Virus record (IMG/VR): IMGVR_UViG_3300047457_000623
Location: 1 to 48,089 of that record
Length of the DNA: 48,089 bases
Source: a virus
Direction: 5' to 3' (one strand)
Positions 18,250-26,507 of the stretch are shown piece after piece. Positions within the stretch are counted from its first letter, which is position 1, and every line of letters starts with the position of its first letter. The notes beneath the pieces were generated by a model. It searched no databases and had not been told where the DNA came from. It saw only the letters and a program-made list of their open reading frames with translations. A program made the position numbers and the translations under genes.

Positions 18250-18285
18250 GTCCAATATGTCCGTTTTATACGCTTATGATATACT
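18250..18285 (+). promoter_or_regulatory. GTCC element next to an extended -10
   Basis: The 22-bp element at 18250-18271 (GTCC-AATAT-GTCC, then GTTTTATAC) is the only copy outside the early block. It abuts TGA-TATACT (18277-18285). Here the element replaces the -35 region, unlike the early copies where it lies upstream. Confidence 0.6.
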
Positions 18286-18293
18286 TTAAATTC

Positions 18294-18342
18294 GACCAAT
18301 ACTTAGGGCTGTCTCTCATACCCACCGCTTTAAGTATTGGTC
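18294..18342 (+). terminator. Strong 12-bp stem-loop after a promoter
   Basis: GACCAATACTTA (18294-18305) and TAAGTATTGGTC (18331-18342) are perfectly complementary with a 25-nt loop, followed by TTATTTTA. It begins about 9 nt after the -10 at 18280, so a transcript from there would consist almost only of this hairpin. It may be a small RNA, an early terminator or an attenuator ahead of the tail genes. Confidence 0.6.
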
Positions 18343-18353
18343 TTATTTTATGG

Positions 18354-18359
18354 TATAAT
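18354..18359 (+). promoter_or_regulatory. Extended -10 before the first tail gene
   Basis: TGG-TATAAT, exactly 8 nt before ATG 18368. The same TGG-TATAAT-N8-ATG arrangement recurs before 27173 and 27724. Confidence 0.6.
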
Positions 18360-18367
18360 CATTGATT

Positions 18368-18751
18368 ATGGCACAATGCGGACCTGAAATCTTTGGAGCA
18401 GACCCAGTCAATATCAAATGGAATATTGTAAGAGGAGATACATCTCCGTTGCGTGTAGAATTTTACGAAAACGACGAAACAACATATTTTGATACAACAG
18501 GATGGGAGTATGCTTCAACTACATACGATGCTCAAGGAGATGTTCTAGACGAACTAGAAGTAAATCCAGGAGACGGTTATGTTGAAATTCTTGCATCACC
18601 AGAAATAACGGAAAACTGGGGTATTGGATATAAACCAGTTGTTTCAGAACTTTTATTTGATCTTCAAGTAACTATTGATGGAGAAACTGTATGGACTCCT
18701 GTCATTGGTACCATAACGGTCCTTGGAGACGTTACAGGAGGTAGTTTGTAA
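18368..18751 (+). CDS. BppU-N-like baseplate/fibre protein (127 aa)
   Basis: 127 residues. NIVRGDTSPLRVEFYEND near the start, a mid-region beta pattern and a final GTITVLGDVTGG match the small beta-sandwich N-domain of baseplate upper proteins (family pattern xRGDTxxFxVxxxD...GxIxVxxD). Paralogous with 27724-28128 and more distantly with 20402-20815. Likely a tail-tip structural unit holding a fibre. ATG 18368 is preferred over an in-frame TTG 6 nt upstream. The stop overlaps the next ATG (TAATG). Confidence 0.7.
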   Translation: MAQCGPEIFGADPVNIKWNIVRGDTSPLRVEFYENDETTYFDTTGWEYASTTYDAQGDVLDELEVNPGDGYVEILASPEITENWGIGYKPVVSELLFDLQVTIDGETVWTPVIGTITVLGDVTGGSL

Positions 18752-19656
18752 TGCCAGTAATAAAGATAGTACCATTCCCTGGTGTACCTGGCGCAAAAGG
18801 CGACACAGGGGCTACAGGAGCACAAGGACCAATCGGGCCAACAGGTTTAACTGGGCCTATGGGGCCACAAGGAGAAATTGGTCCACAGGGTGAACCAGGT
18901 ATTAACGGTCTTGAAGGAGAGCAAGGTCCACAAGGAGAGCCAGGTCCTGCAGGAGCAGATGCACTTTGGAATTTTTTAGGTGAATATGATAATGGAGCAG
19001 ATTATAATATTGGAGATATAGTTACATTTGCTGGTGGAACATATTACAGAATAGGTGAGCCAAATCCAGGGTATTTTCCAACCGATCCAACATATTGGAC
19101 ACCAATTGCAACACCAGGTGCAACAGGTCCGCAAGGAGAACAGGGAATTCAGGGTGAACAGGGTCCACAAGGTTTACCTGGACAAGATGGATCAATTACA
19201 AACCTTAAGTTCGGATCATTTTTTGATACAACAACACAAACTGGTGGATCAATTAGACCATTTGAATTAAATTCAACAGATGTAAGTAATGGAGTTTCTA
19301 TTGTAGATGGTTCACATATTACAATGACAACACTTGGAATTTATAATATTGCATTTTCTGCACAATTACAAAAAACAGGCGGAGCATCTGCAGATATTTA
19401 TATTTGGTTAAGACATAATGGAGTAGATGTTCCAGATACTGCGACAGTAATAAATATGGCAAACAATAATACATATCATGTTGCTGCATGGAACTTCTTT
19501 GTTGATTGCAATACATTGCCACAAGATTTTCAGTTAATGTGGTATACAGCATCTACAAACGTTTCTATTGGAGCAATTAGTGATGCTGTTACTCCAGTTG
19601 GAGTTCCTTCTATACCGTCGATTATTTTGACAGTAAATAAAGTCGGAGACCTGTAA
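18751..19656 (+). CDS. Collagen-like tail fibre with carbohydrate-binding and C1q-like domains
   Basis: 301 residues. Gly-X-Y triplets at about residues 9-70 and 125-147 (GPQGEIGPQGEPG and similar) form collagen-like trimer segments. Between them WNFLGEYDNGADYNIGDIVT, TYYRIG and a YW pair resemble a chitin-binding type (CBM5/12-like) module. The C-terminal about 140 residues (SIVDGSHITMTTLGIYNIAF and on) look like a C1q/TNF-type jelly roll, common as trimeric fibre tips. Probably a receptor-binding fibre. Confidence 0.8.
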   Translation: MPVIKIVPFPGVPGAKGDTGATGAQGPIGPTGLTGPMGPQGEIGPQGEPGINGLEGEQGPQGEPGPAGADALWNFLGEYDNGADYNIGDIVTFAGGTYYRIGEPNPGYFPTDPTYWTPIATPGATGPQGEQGIQGEQGPQGLPGQDGSITNLKFGSFFDTTTQTGGSIRPFELNSTDVSNGVSIVDGSHITMTTLGIYNIAFSAQLQKTGGASADIYIWLRHNGVDVPDTATVINMANNNTYHVAAWNFFVDCNTLPQDFQLMWYTASTNVSIGAISDAVTPVGVPSIPSIILTVNKVGDL

Positions 19657-19668
19657 GAGTAAGTTACC

Positions 19669-20385
19669 ATGGCAGTCTCCAAATCCATGGATTTCCCAAA
19701 TAGCAAAAGCAATTATGCTTCTCAGGTTGTCCAGTCTCAAAATACAATGTCTGATAGTTTAGTTAACTATATTCCTGTTGCTGGTCCACAAGGCCCACAA
19801 GGTCCAATGGGGCTACCAGGTCCAAAAGGTGATCGTGGGGAAAAGGGAGAGCGTGGGGAAAAAGGAGAACGTGGAGCATCTGGAAAAGATGGGGTAAGTT
19901 CGTTATCTTCTGCAGGACAGCAGGCTGGTTGGGGATCTTATTATAATCAAAATAAAAAAGATATACGAACTGGTGTAGACAAGGGGGAAGATGGCTGGGT
20001 AAGTTTATATGTAGATGGAAAAGGCAATAAAACAAATGAATTATATCTGCCATCCGACTCTGCCAGTTTTTGGAATTCAGAATCTAGATGTTTAAATTTT
20101 AGGGGCATAAAAGAGGGCAGTCAGATATTTGTAACATACAACTTTGATATAACCACTTTTAATAATAATACAGAAGTTTGGATTAGAACCTTCTTTTCCC
20201 AGGCAGAAAGAGATATATCGCAGTTTGTGTCATTTTTGAAGTATCAATATGACTATAGCATAAATGTTACACAAAATTTCTTTATAGAAAATGAAAAGAT
20301 GAGGTTTGGTCCAGGCATACCACAAATAAGAACAGATTACGACAGTATAGTAAAAATGAATTCTATACATGTGTCTGTGATATAA
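19669..20385 (+). CDS. Collagen-like tail fibre (238 aa)
   Basis: 238 residues. A polar N-terminus, collagen triplets at about 39-75 (GPQGPQGPMGLPGPKGDRGE), then an unnamed C-terminal domain with QQAGWGSYYN, DGWVSLYVDGKG and TEVWIRTFFSQ. Gly-X-Y repeats rich in Lys/Glu/Arg resemble stable collagen. It starts 12 nt after the previous fibre gene. Function: structural trimeric fibre. Confidence 0.78.
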   Translation: MAVSKSMDFPNSKSNYASQVVQSQNTMSDSLVNYIPVAGPQGPQGPMGLPGPKGDRGEKGERGEKGERGASGKDGVSSLSSAGQQAGWGSYYNQNKKDIRTGVDKGEDGWVSLYVDGKGNKTNELYLPSDSASFWNSESRCLNFRGIKEGSQIFVTYNFDITTFNNNTEVWIRTFFSQAERDISQFVSFLKYQYDYSINVTQNFFIENEKMRFGPGIPQIRTDYDSIVKMNSIHVSVI

Positions 20386-20386
20386 T
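20381..20386 (+). promoter_or_regulatory. Extended -10 before 20402
   Basis: TGA-TATAAT at the end of the preceding gene, followed by AGGAGG and ATG 20402, so this start has a normal ribosome site. Confidence 0.5.
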
Positions 20387-20401
20387 TGAGCAGGAGGAAC
20401 T

Positions 20402-20815
20402 ATGGCATTTCCAGGAACATTCAATATTCAGTATTACAAAGGTGACACCTATCAGTTTAGGATTTATCCAAAAGACACTGCTGGTAATGCTTTTGACCTT
20501 TCAGATTATAAATATGATGACGATGCAGACCCTCTTACTAATAAATGGGATACAGCAATCTTTGCATTTGCAGAAGTTCGTGGAGGAAACTCTGCTATTG
20601 GATATCATAAGTGTCTAGCACAAATTTCAGATAATGGACAATATGTAACTTGTACTATTAGACCAGGAGATGCAGACTATTTAGATCCAGCCAAAACCTA
20701 TGTCTACGATGTTCAAGTAACAAAGCCAGGTGTAGAATACAACACTGTATTAACTTTACTTACTGGAACAATTACAGTTACTGATCAGGTAACAAGTACA
20801 TCAGGATTGGCTTAA
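20402..20815 (+). CDS. BppU-N-like baseplate/fibre protein (137 aa)
   Basis: 137 residues. NIQYYKGDTYQFRIYPKDTA followed by AFDLSDYK and a final TLLTGTITVTDQVT has the same order as the baseplate-upper-protein domain (GDTxxFxI...DLS...GTITV). Longer loops than the other two copies. A strong AGGAGG ribosome site. Probably a repeated adaptor of the tail tip. Confidence 0.68.
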   Translation: MAFPGTFNIQYYKGDTYQFRIYPKDTAGNAFDLSDYKYDDDADPLTNKWDTAIFAFAEVRGGNSAIGYHKCLAQISDNGQYVTCTIRPGDADYLDPAKTYVYDVQVTKPGVEYNTVLTLLTGTITVTDQVTSTSGLA

Positions 20816-20816
20816 A

Positions 20817-21398
20817 ATGGCAGATGTATTAATATCTACAGATGATCTTTTAGTTTTGGGTGGACCAGAAACAGTAAATGTTGAAGTTGATTATGGTCCA
20901 AAGGGTGATCGTGGAAGTTTGTTCTTTGCTGGTAATGGAGAACCAAGTTCTTTAACTTTACCGTCTTCAGTAGAGGCACAAGTCTTTGATTTTTATCTTA
21001 ATACACAACAATCACATAGTAATTTTGCAAGTATCTATCAACTATTAACTATTCCTGGTTCTGGGGCACAATGGCAAAAAATAATGTCATTGCTTCCAAA
21101 TGTATATGCATTAAATACAAGCAAGACATTTGTTAATGGTTCTGTTCAAATAGTTGTTCCATTATTAAATTTGGTGCCATCAGATATGATTGGATCAGTT
21201 ACAGCCGAAAATTTTAATATTCAACATTCAATAAGTGGAACAGCGCCAATAGCGTCATCAATTTCTGTAGGTGCAATAGGTGGTGGAGTAGGCACAGAGT
21301 CTCTACCAATCACCATTTATGCAAAAGAACTTGTGGGAGGGGAATGGATAAATCCTGCAAATGCTAGAACCATACATTTATTCATTTCTATGGTATAA
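20817..21398 (+). CDS. Tail fibre-associated protein (193 aa)
   Basis: 193 residues: MADVLISTDDLLVLGGPETV, a single GPKGDRGS collagen-like triplet run, then a beta-rich C-terminal domain ending NARTIHLFISMV. Follows the BppU-like gene directly and precedes a large fibre gene, so a connecting role in the tail tip is likely. No named family. Confidence 0.68.
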   Translation: MADVLISTDDLLVLGGPETVNVEVDYGPKGDRGSLFFAGNGEPSSLTLPSSVEAQVFDFYLNTQQSHSNFASIYQLLTIPGSGAQWQKIMSLLPNVYALNTSKTFVNGSVQIVVPLLNLVPSDMIGSVTAENFNIQHSISGTAPIASSISVGAIGGGVGTESLPITIYAKELVGGEWINPANARTIHLFISMV

Positions 21399-21399
21399 T
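21391..21399 (+). promoter_or_regulatory. Extended -10 TGG-TATAAT before 21418
   Basis: It lies over the last codons of the preceding gene; AAGGATGG and ATG 21418 follow, so the transcript would have an 11-nt or so leader with a ribosome site. Confidence 0.5.
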
Positions 21400-21417
21400 C
21401 AAGGATGGTGAACTATA

Positions 21418-22827
21418 ATGGCTGAAGATATTGGTAATATTTATAAGACTAAGATTCCATCCTATGCTGAGGCAGCAGATATTCAGGCAGCCCTAAAATT
21501 ATTTCATTATGGAACAACCACAGTACCAACAACAGAGGGCGAAATCTTAGCAGATTCTCTTGCTGGCCACTTAAAGTCATTAGACACAAGATTAGATTCC
21601 ATTGAATTAGATCCAGCCAAGTCAGACTTTTTGACTCAAACTGAAATGATAAATAAATTTCCTACAGTTCCTTCAAGAATAGATGGATATATTGGAATGG
21701 ATCCAGACTCAAATGGTGGAACGGTAGAAACATTATATTCAACTGCTATATATTCTAATGAAGCACCTACAACAAATTTGGTAGATGGCATTCTTTGGAT
21801 AGATAAAGACTCTGATTCAAAAGATGTTTATATTTATGATTCAACAGTACCTGGAACAGATAAGTGGGTATTATTTAATAATCCAAAAATTATTATTGAC
21901 GCAAAGGGAGATTTGCTTGTTGGAACATCGGCAGATAATTTAGATAATCTTTCTGTTGGTGCAAATAAAACAGTTTTAACAGCCGATGATTCAACCGCAA
22001 CTGGATTAAAATGGTCTGCTCCAGATCCTCTTACAACTAAGGGAGATATTTTTACTTATTCAACAACTCAAACTAGATTGCCAGTTGGTACAGACAAGCA
22101 AGTTCTTTCTGCCAATGCTTCAGAAGTAACTGGTTTAAAATGGGTTGATGCAGATCCCCTAACAACAAAAGGAGATCTATTTACATATTCAACAACCGAG
22201 ACCAGACTTCCTGTTGGAACCAATAATCAAATTTTAACAGTAGACAACACAACCGCAACTGGATTAAAGTGGGCTACACCTGCTGCAAGCAGCAGTGGTT
22301 TAACATTAATTACATCTCAAAGTTTTACTAACAGTACGTCAGTGCAAATTAATAACTGTTTTTCATCAACCTATAGAAATTATAGAGTTATGCTATCAAT
22401 AACAGGAATTTCTGCTCAATCAACAAACGTATACTTTAGATATAGTTCTGGTGGAACTCCAAATAGCAGTGCTATTTATTCATTTACAGCATTAGACGGT
22501 GGACCAACATCATCTCCAACAGCATCTGCTGGAAGAAATCTTACTGCAACACAATTCGAGTGTGGATATTATGATCCAGGATATAGCCCAAACAATTTAA
22601 TGCCTTATTATGCAACAATGGATATATTTGCTCCATATATCGGAGAATATCAAAAAGGTATGCTTGGATTTAGTTGTTCTACATATGCTACTGCCCCAAT
22701 AAATACATACGTTAAATTCTGGTCAGGATGGTGCTTGTCAAATGCCTCATTTGATGGATTCCAAATTAGACCTCAAGGTGCGGATGGAATCACTGGAATT
22801 ATTAGGGTTTACGGGTACCAAGACTAG
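21418..22827 (+). CDS. Tail fibre protein with KGD repeats (469 aa)
   Basis: 469 residues. N-terminal helix and shaft (residues 1-165), then three to four repeats of about 40 residues (LTTKGDLFTYSTTETRLPVG with TGLKWA), a shaft repeat common in environmental phage fibres, and a 170-residue C-terminal beta domain with the tip (SQSFTNSTSVQINNCFSSTY and on). Likely receptor-binding. Confidence 0.78.
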   Translation: MAEDIGNIYKTKIPSYAEAADIQAALKLFHYGTTTVPTTEGEILADSLAGHLKSLDTRLDSIELDPAKSDFLTQTEMINKFPTVPSRIDGYIGMDPDSNGGTVETLYSTAIYSNEAPTTNLVDGILWIDKDSDSKDVYIYDSTVPGTDKWVLFNNPKIIIDAKGDLLVGTSADNLDNLSVGANKTVLTADDSTATGLKWSAPDPLTTKGDIFTYSTTQTRLPVGTDKQVLSANASEVTGLKWVDADPLTTKGDLFTYSTTETRLPVGTNNQILTVDNTTATGLKWATPAASSSGLTLITSQSFTNSTSVQINNCFSSTYRNYRVMLSITGISAQSTNVYFRYSSGGTPNSSAIYSFTALDGGPTSSPTASAGRNLTATQFECGYYDPGYSPNNLMPYYATMDIFAPYIGEYQKGMLGFSCSTYATAPINTYVKFWSGWCLSNASFDGFQIRPQGADGITGIIRVYGYQD

Positions 22828-22835
22828 GAGATATG

Positions 22836-23054
22836 ATGACAAATCCAAACGAAGTTATTATTGATGCCACAACAAACGAAGTTATTGTTAATCAAATAAC
22901 TCCTCAAAAAGTTGCACAACTTGCTGCTGAAGGTTTAAGAATAGAAGAAGAAAGACTTGCAGACATAGAGGCTAGAAAAAATACCAAGGCAGCATTAATT
23001 ACTAAACTAGGCATTACTGAAGAAGAAGCACAACTTTTATGGGGTGATAATTAG
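22836..23054 (+). CDS. Small helical protein after a fibre gene (72 aa)
   Basis: 72 residues: MTNPNEVIIDATTNEVIVNQ, then a charged helix (RIEEERLADIEARKNTKAAL) and LGITEEEAQLLW. This short N-strand plus helix pattern is common just downstream of fibre genes and may be a fibre assembly factor. ATG 22836 is 5 nt from AGGAG and preferred over 22833. The stop overlaps the next start (TAGTG). Confidence 0.7.
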   Translation: MTNPNEVIIDATTNEVIVNQITPQKVAQLAAEGLRIEEERLADIEARKNTKAALITKLGITEEEAQLLWGDN

Positions 23055-25129
23055 TGTCAACAGTTAGTTCAACTAGCAGAGTAGCATACATGTATGACGC
23101 AGCGTCAGATACTTGGTATGCTGTTGCTGGTGTGGCTAACACAAATGTTCCATATACATGGAACTATGCTCATACATTTGGATCCGTTGTAACTGTAAAT
23201 GATGCATTTCGTGCAAAGGCTGGTGTTAATAGATTCCAAAATCCTGCTGCTAGAGATGCAACAATCACGTCTCCGCAAGAAGGAACTGTGTGCTATATTG
23301 AACAAACAAACGGCGGAATAGATGTTAAAGAGTTACAGGTTTATGTAAATGGAAGTTGGAGAGGATTATTAAATACCGCTTTATTTTCTGAAAAGTTGGC
23401 AAACCATACTTTAACATTATCTGATCCTGGAAAAACAATTTTAATGAATTCATCTTCTTCGCTTAACGTTACTGTACCATCAAACTCTGATGTTTCATTT
23501 GCAATTGGACATACAATTCATATTGTAAGAATGGGAACAGGCTCAGTCACCCTTGTTGAGGGTAGCGGAGTAACAATTAATAGTAAAGAATCAAGTAAAA
23601 ATATTTCTTATAGATATGGTGAAGTTAAATTAGTAAAAACTGGAACAAACACATGGTTACTAACTGGTGACTTACTAACTACTGGTGCATTATCAACATT
23701 TAGTGTTACTTATGATTGTGCTGGTGGATCTGGATGTCCAGATAACTCAAGCCATTCAAGTCCTTACACAATTCCTTCATCAATTCCAGCAAAAGTTGGA
23801 TATACATTTGCTGGATATAAGGTAACTGCCCCTGGCTCAGACTGTGCTTTGATGGCAACTACTCCAAACGCACAACCAGGAGACACAATAAGCAACTGTG
23901 AAGCAAATCTTGTAATTACTGCTGTTTGGTCTTTAGTTGCATCAACAACAACTACTACAACAGTAACTCCAGTAACTGATCCTACTGATCCTCCTCCATC
24001 AACAACAACTAGCACAACTGGAACAACTGGAACAACTGGAACAACTGGAACAACTGGAACAACTGGTGGTACACCAGCAACTACTGGCGGTGGATCTGTA
24101 ACATGTGGAGATTGCGTCTCATATACAGTTGAGCAACCTACATGTAATGGAGAAGACGTTTATGTTGGTATCTATACAGGAACAAGAAAACTATGCTCTG
24201 ATGGAAGTTATCAGATTTGTACAAACCCAGTACTTACATCTTGGGGTGCTTGCGTTGCAACTAACGTAAGTTCTTGTGGTGGATCTGGTGGATCTGGTGT
24301 ATCACCTTGTGATAGTGGAAGTACAACTACAACAAGTGGCCCATATAATCCACCAACAGAGGCTACCACAACTACAACAAGTGGTTATAGTGGACCAACA
24401 GAGGCTACCACAACTACAACAAGTGGACCATATAATCCACCAACAGAGGCTACTACAACTACAACGGGTGGATATTCATCTCCAACCTCAGCAACAACTA
24501 CAACAACATCAGGCGGATATAGTGCACCTACATCAGCAACAACTACAACAACATCAGGCGGATATAGTGCACCTACATCAGCAACAACTACTACAACTGC
24601 TGAACAGACAACTACGACCACATATGCTGCACCTACATCAGCAACAACAACAACCACATATGCTGCACCTACATCAGCAACAACAACAACCACATATGCT
24701 GCACCTACATCGGCAACTACAACCACAACCACATCATCAGGCGGTTCTAACTCAACAACCACAACAACTGCAGGCTGCGTAAGTTATGCTGATTTTGCAT
24801 GTGGATGGGACTTCAGTGGTCAATATGACTGTGCTGGAAATTGCGTTGGAGTAAATCCACAACCTACTACAGCAGGAACTCAGGCAACAACTGCAACAAC
24901 TTCTGGAACTCAGGCAACAACTGCAACAACCTCCGCAACTGAAGCAACTACTGGAACTACTGCTTCTAGCGGTGGCGGTGGCGGTGGAGGAGGATATTCA
25001 TCCCCTACTGAGGCAACTCAGGCAACACAAGCAACTCAGGCAACCACACAGGGCTCTGATCCATGCTCACAGTGCTCATCTTGTGAAACCTGTTGGCAAG
25101 GTGCCTGCTATAATTGGGACGGATGCTAA
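23054..25129 (+). CDS. Thr-rich fibre protein with InlB-like repeat (691 aa)
   Basis: 691 residues from a GTG. Residues about 1-215 are beta-rich fibre shaft. SVTYDCAGGSGCPDNSSHSS, then VGYTFAGYKV and NLVITAVW (about 218-300) fit an InlB B-repeat-type domain. From about 300 there is a long mucin-like part: TTGTTG repeats, TTTTTSGGYSAPTSA and TTTTTYAAPTSA repeats, then Cys-rich segments (SYADFACGWDFSGQYDCAGN) and a final CSQCSSCETCWQGAC. The Thr-rich part could be O-glycosylated or form a flexible stalk; the Cys-rich ends suggest disulphides. Confidence 0.7.
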   Translation: MSTVSSTSRVAYMYDAASDTWYAVAGVANTNVPYTWNYAHTFGSVVTVNDAFRAKAGVNRFQNPAARDATITSPQEGTVCYIEQTNGGIDVKELQVYVNGSWRGLLNTALFSEKLANHTLTLSDPGKTILMNSSSSLNVTVPSNSDVSFAIGHTIHIVRMGTGSVTLVEGSGVTINSKESSKNISYRYGEVKLVKTGTNTWLLTGDLLTTGALSTFSVTYDCAGGSGCPDNSSHSSPYTIPSSIPAKVGYTFAGYKVTAPGSDCALMATTPNAQPGDTISNCEANLVITAVWSLVASTTTTTTVTPVTDPTDPPPSTTTSTTGTTGTTGTTGTTGTTGGTPATTGGGSVTCGDCVSYTVEQPTCNGEDVYVGIYTGTRKLCSDGSYQICTNPVLTSWGACVATNVSSCGGSGGSGVSPCDSGSTTTTSGPYNPPTEATTTTTSGYSGPTEATTTTTSGPYNPPTEATTTTTGGYSSPTSATTTTTSGGYSAPTSATTTTTSGGYSAPTSATTTTTAEQTTTTTYAAPTSATTTTTYAAPTSATTTTTYAAPTSATTTTTTSSGGSNSTTTTTAGCVSYADFACGWDFSGQYDCAGNCVGVNPQPTTAGTQATTATTSGTQATTATTSATEATTGTTASSGGGGGGGGYSSPTEATQATQATQATTQGSDPCSQCSSCETCWQGACYNWDGC
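24310..24750 (+). repeat. Tandem repeats encoding Thr-rich stalk
   Basis: Repeats of about 36-51 bp encoding variants of SGGYSAPTSATTTTT and YAAPTSATTTTT. Several copies are nearly identical at the DNA level (around 24505-24590 and 24625-24720), so copy number is likely to vary by recombination. Confidence 0.7.
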
Positions 25130-25163
25130 TCTTTTATGATATACTTTATAAAAAGGAGAAAAA

Positions 25164-25370
25164 ATGTCTAGATTTAAATTTGCTATTGTTGTAGGAAATG
25201 ATGTTGCTGGAACCGTTGCTCTTGAGCAAGGTATTAATGATACTCTGGATGCTATTATTGCTGCGTATCAGTCAGATCCAAAGATTATTCCAACATCAGA
25301 TGAAAACATCCAATTTGGATGGACCTATGATGGAACAAACTTTTTCCCACCACTACCACCAAAGGCATAA
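25164..25370 (+). CDS. Small tail-region protein (68 aa)
   Basis: 68 residues: MSRFKFAIVVGNDVAGTVAL and a final FGWTYDGTNFFPPLPPKA. AAAGGAG 8 nt upstream; TGA-TATACT just before. The start strand and aromatic/proline end recur in small phage tail proteins, sometimes fused to fibres. Role unknown. Confidence 0.7.
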   Translation: MSRFKFAIVVGNDVAGTVALEQGINDTLDAIIAAYQSDPKIIPTSDENIQFGWTYDGTNFFPPLPPKA

Positions 25371-25373
25371 CAA

Positions 25374-25610
25374 GTGGCAGAATTATCCGCTTGGCAAAAA
25401 TACAAGCAGAATTTAGGTGAAACTAGGCCATGGGATATACTAAATCCAAACACTGAATATGTTTCAGAATATGAAAGTGATAAAAGATTTAGCATTTGTC
25501 AACAATGTCCAGAACTTATCGCATTAACAACGCAATGTAAAAAGTGCGGATGCATTATGAAATTAAAAACTAAACTAGAAAAGGCTGTATGTCCATTAGG
25601 AAAATGGTAG
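25374..25610 (+). CDS. Zinc-ribbon protein (78 aa), paralogue of 17378-17578
   Basis: 78 residues from a GTG: CQQCPEL, then CKKCGCIMKLKTKLEKAVCP and LGKW. Two CxxC knuckles, same C-terminal half as the protein of 17378-17578, with a different N-terminal part (RPWDILNPNTEYV). Position between tail and glycosyltransferase genes. Function unknown. Confidence 0.76.
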   Translation: MAELSAWQKYKQNLGETRPWDILNPNTEYVSEYESDKRFSICQQCPELIALTTQCKKCGCIMKLKTKLEKAVCPLGKW

Positions 25611-25611
25611 A

Positions 25612-25617
25612 TATAAT
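25612..25617 (+). promoter_or_regulatory. -10 box before the glycosyltransferase gene
   Basis: TATAAT ends 8 nt before ATG 25626; no ribosome site, so leaderless-type. Confidence 0.5.
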
Positions 25618-25625
25618 AAATTATT

Positions 25626-26507
25626 ATGGACAAAATATTTGTATCTATCGCTTCATATAGAGACCAAGAACTATTAGATACAGTTTTTTCTATTTTAAAA
25701 CATGCAAAAAATCCCAAAAGACTATTTCTTTCTATTTTTTCACAAGATGAAAATCATCCAAATTTAGAACATCTATTTTCTTTGTTTGATATAAAAGAGT
25801 ATTCGTATAAAAAAATACATTACAGTGATGCACGAGGTGTTGGATATGCCAGGGCAGAAACACAAAAGCCACTTAATTCTACTTATAAATATTATTTGCA
25901 GGTAGATAGTCATACTCAATTTATACAGGATTGGGATGATAGGATAGTCGATCATTATGAAAAGGCTACTGGATATTGGGGAAACCTTATATTTACAGCC
26001 TACCCTGGCACATATGAGTACACAGAAACTGGCAACCTAAAGTTTGCTACATCTCTTGTTCCAACATGCCTTAGAATCCAACCTGCGGAGTCCAACAGCC
26101 CAATAAGATTTGAGCCAAAATATAAAGAATATGTTGGTGGAGACATAGGAGAATTTCATGGATATTTTTGTGCTGGTTTAGCATTTGGATACTCACAATA
26201 TTTTATAGACGTCCCCTATGACGATCAAATATATTTTAACGGGGAAGAACAGACTTTGGCAATTAGATTTTATTGTAAAGACATAAAACTAGTAGCCCCA
26301 CCATACAACTATTGTTTTCATCACTATACTGGACTAAAGCGTTTAAGGCATTGGCAAAATAACGAAACTTGGAAAAAATATGACGACATAGGAATTCAAA
26401 GGCTTAATGATTTTTTTGATTATAAACTAGATGCCACATACGGTATTTCCAATAAAGAAAAGTACCATATGTGGCAATCTTGTTTTGTAACCCCTAGGGC
26501 TACTTAG
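25626..26507 (+). CDS. GlcNAc-transferase-like glycosyltransferase (PF11397 type)
   Basis: 293 residues. KIFVSIASYRDQELLDTVFS at the start, SDARGVGYARAE, YYLQVDSHTQFIQDWDDRIV (the DxD-like acidic site in VDSH) and EFHGYFCAGLAFGY match the glycosyltransferase family of Skp1 GlcNAc transferases. It would move a sugar from a nucleotide sugar to an acceptor. In a tail-gene cluster it may glycosylate virion proteins, such as the Thr-rich stalk, or host surface; not shown by sequence. Its 3' end overlaps the convergent endolysin gene by 8 bp. Confidence 0.78.
   Translation: MDKIFVSIASYRDQELLDTVFSILKHAKNPKRLFLSIFSQDENHPNLEHLFSLFDIKEYSYKKIHYSDARGVGYARAETQKPLNSTYKYYLQVDSHTQFIQDWDDRIVDHYEKATGYWGNLIFTAYPGTYEYTETGNLKFATSLVPTCLRIQPAESNSPIRFEPKYKEYVGGDIGEFHGYFCAGLAFGYSQYFIDVPYDDQIYFNGEEQTLAIRFYCKDIKLVAPPYNYCFHHYTGLKRLRHWQNNETWKKYDDIGIQRLNDFFDYKLDATYGISNKEKYHMWQSCFVTPRAT

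Noticed and set aside
18082-18250. tRNA or small RNA in the C-rich stretch
   Set aside because: No cloverleaf, T-loop or conserved tRNA ends could be found by eye here or elsewhere in the window.
24385-24762. Val/Ala repeat frame antisense to the Thr-rich stalk, and a Gln/His-rich frame on the same strand at 24276-24782
   Set aside because: Both are direct consequences of the ACA/ACT tandem repeats read in other frames.
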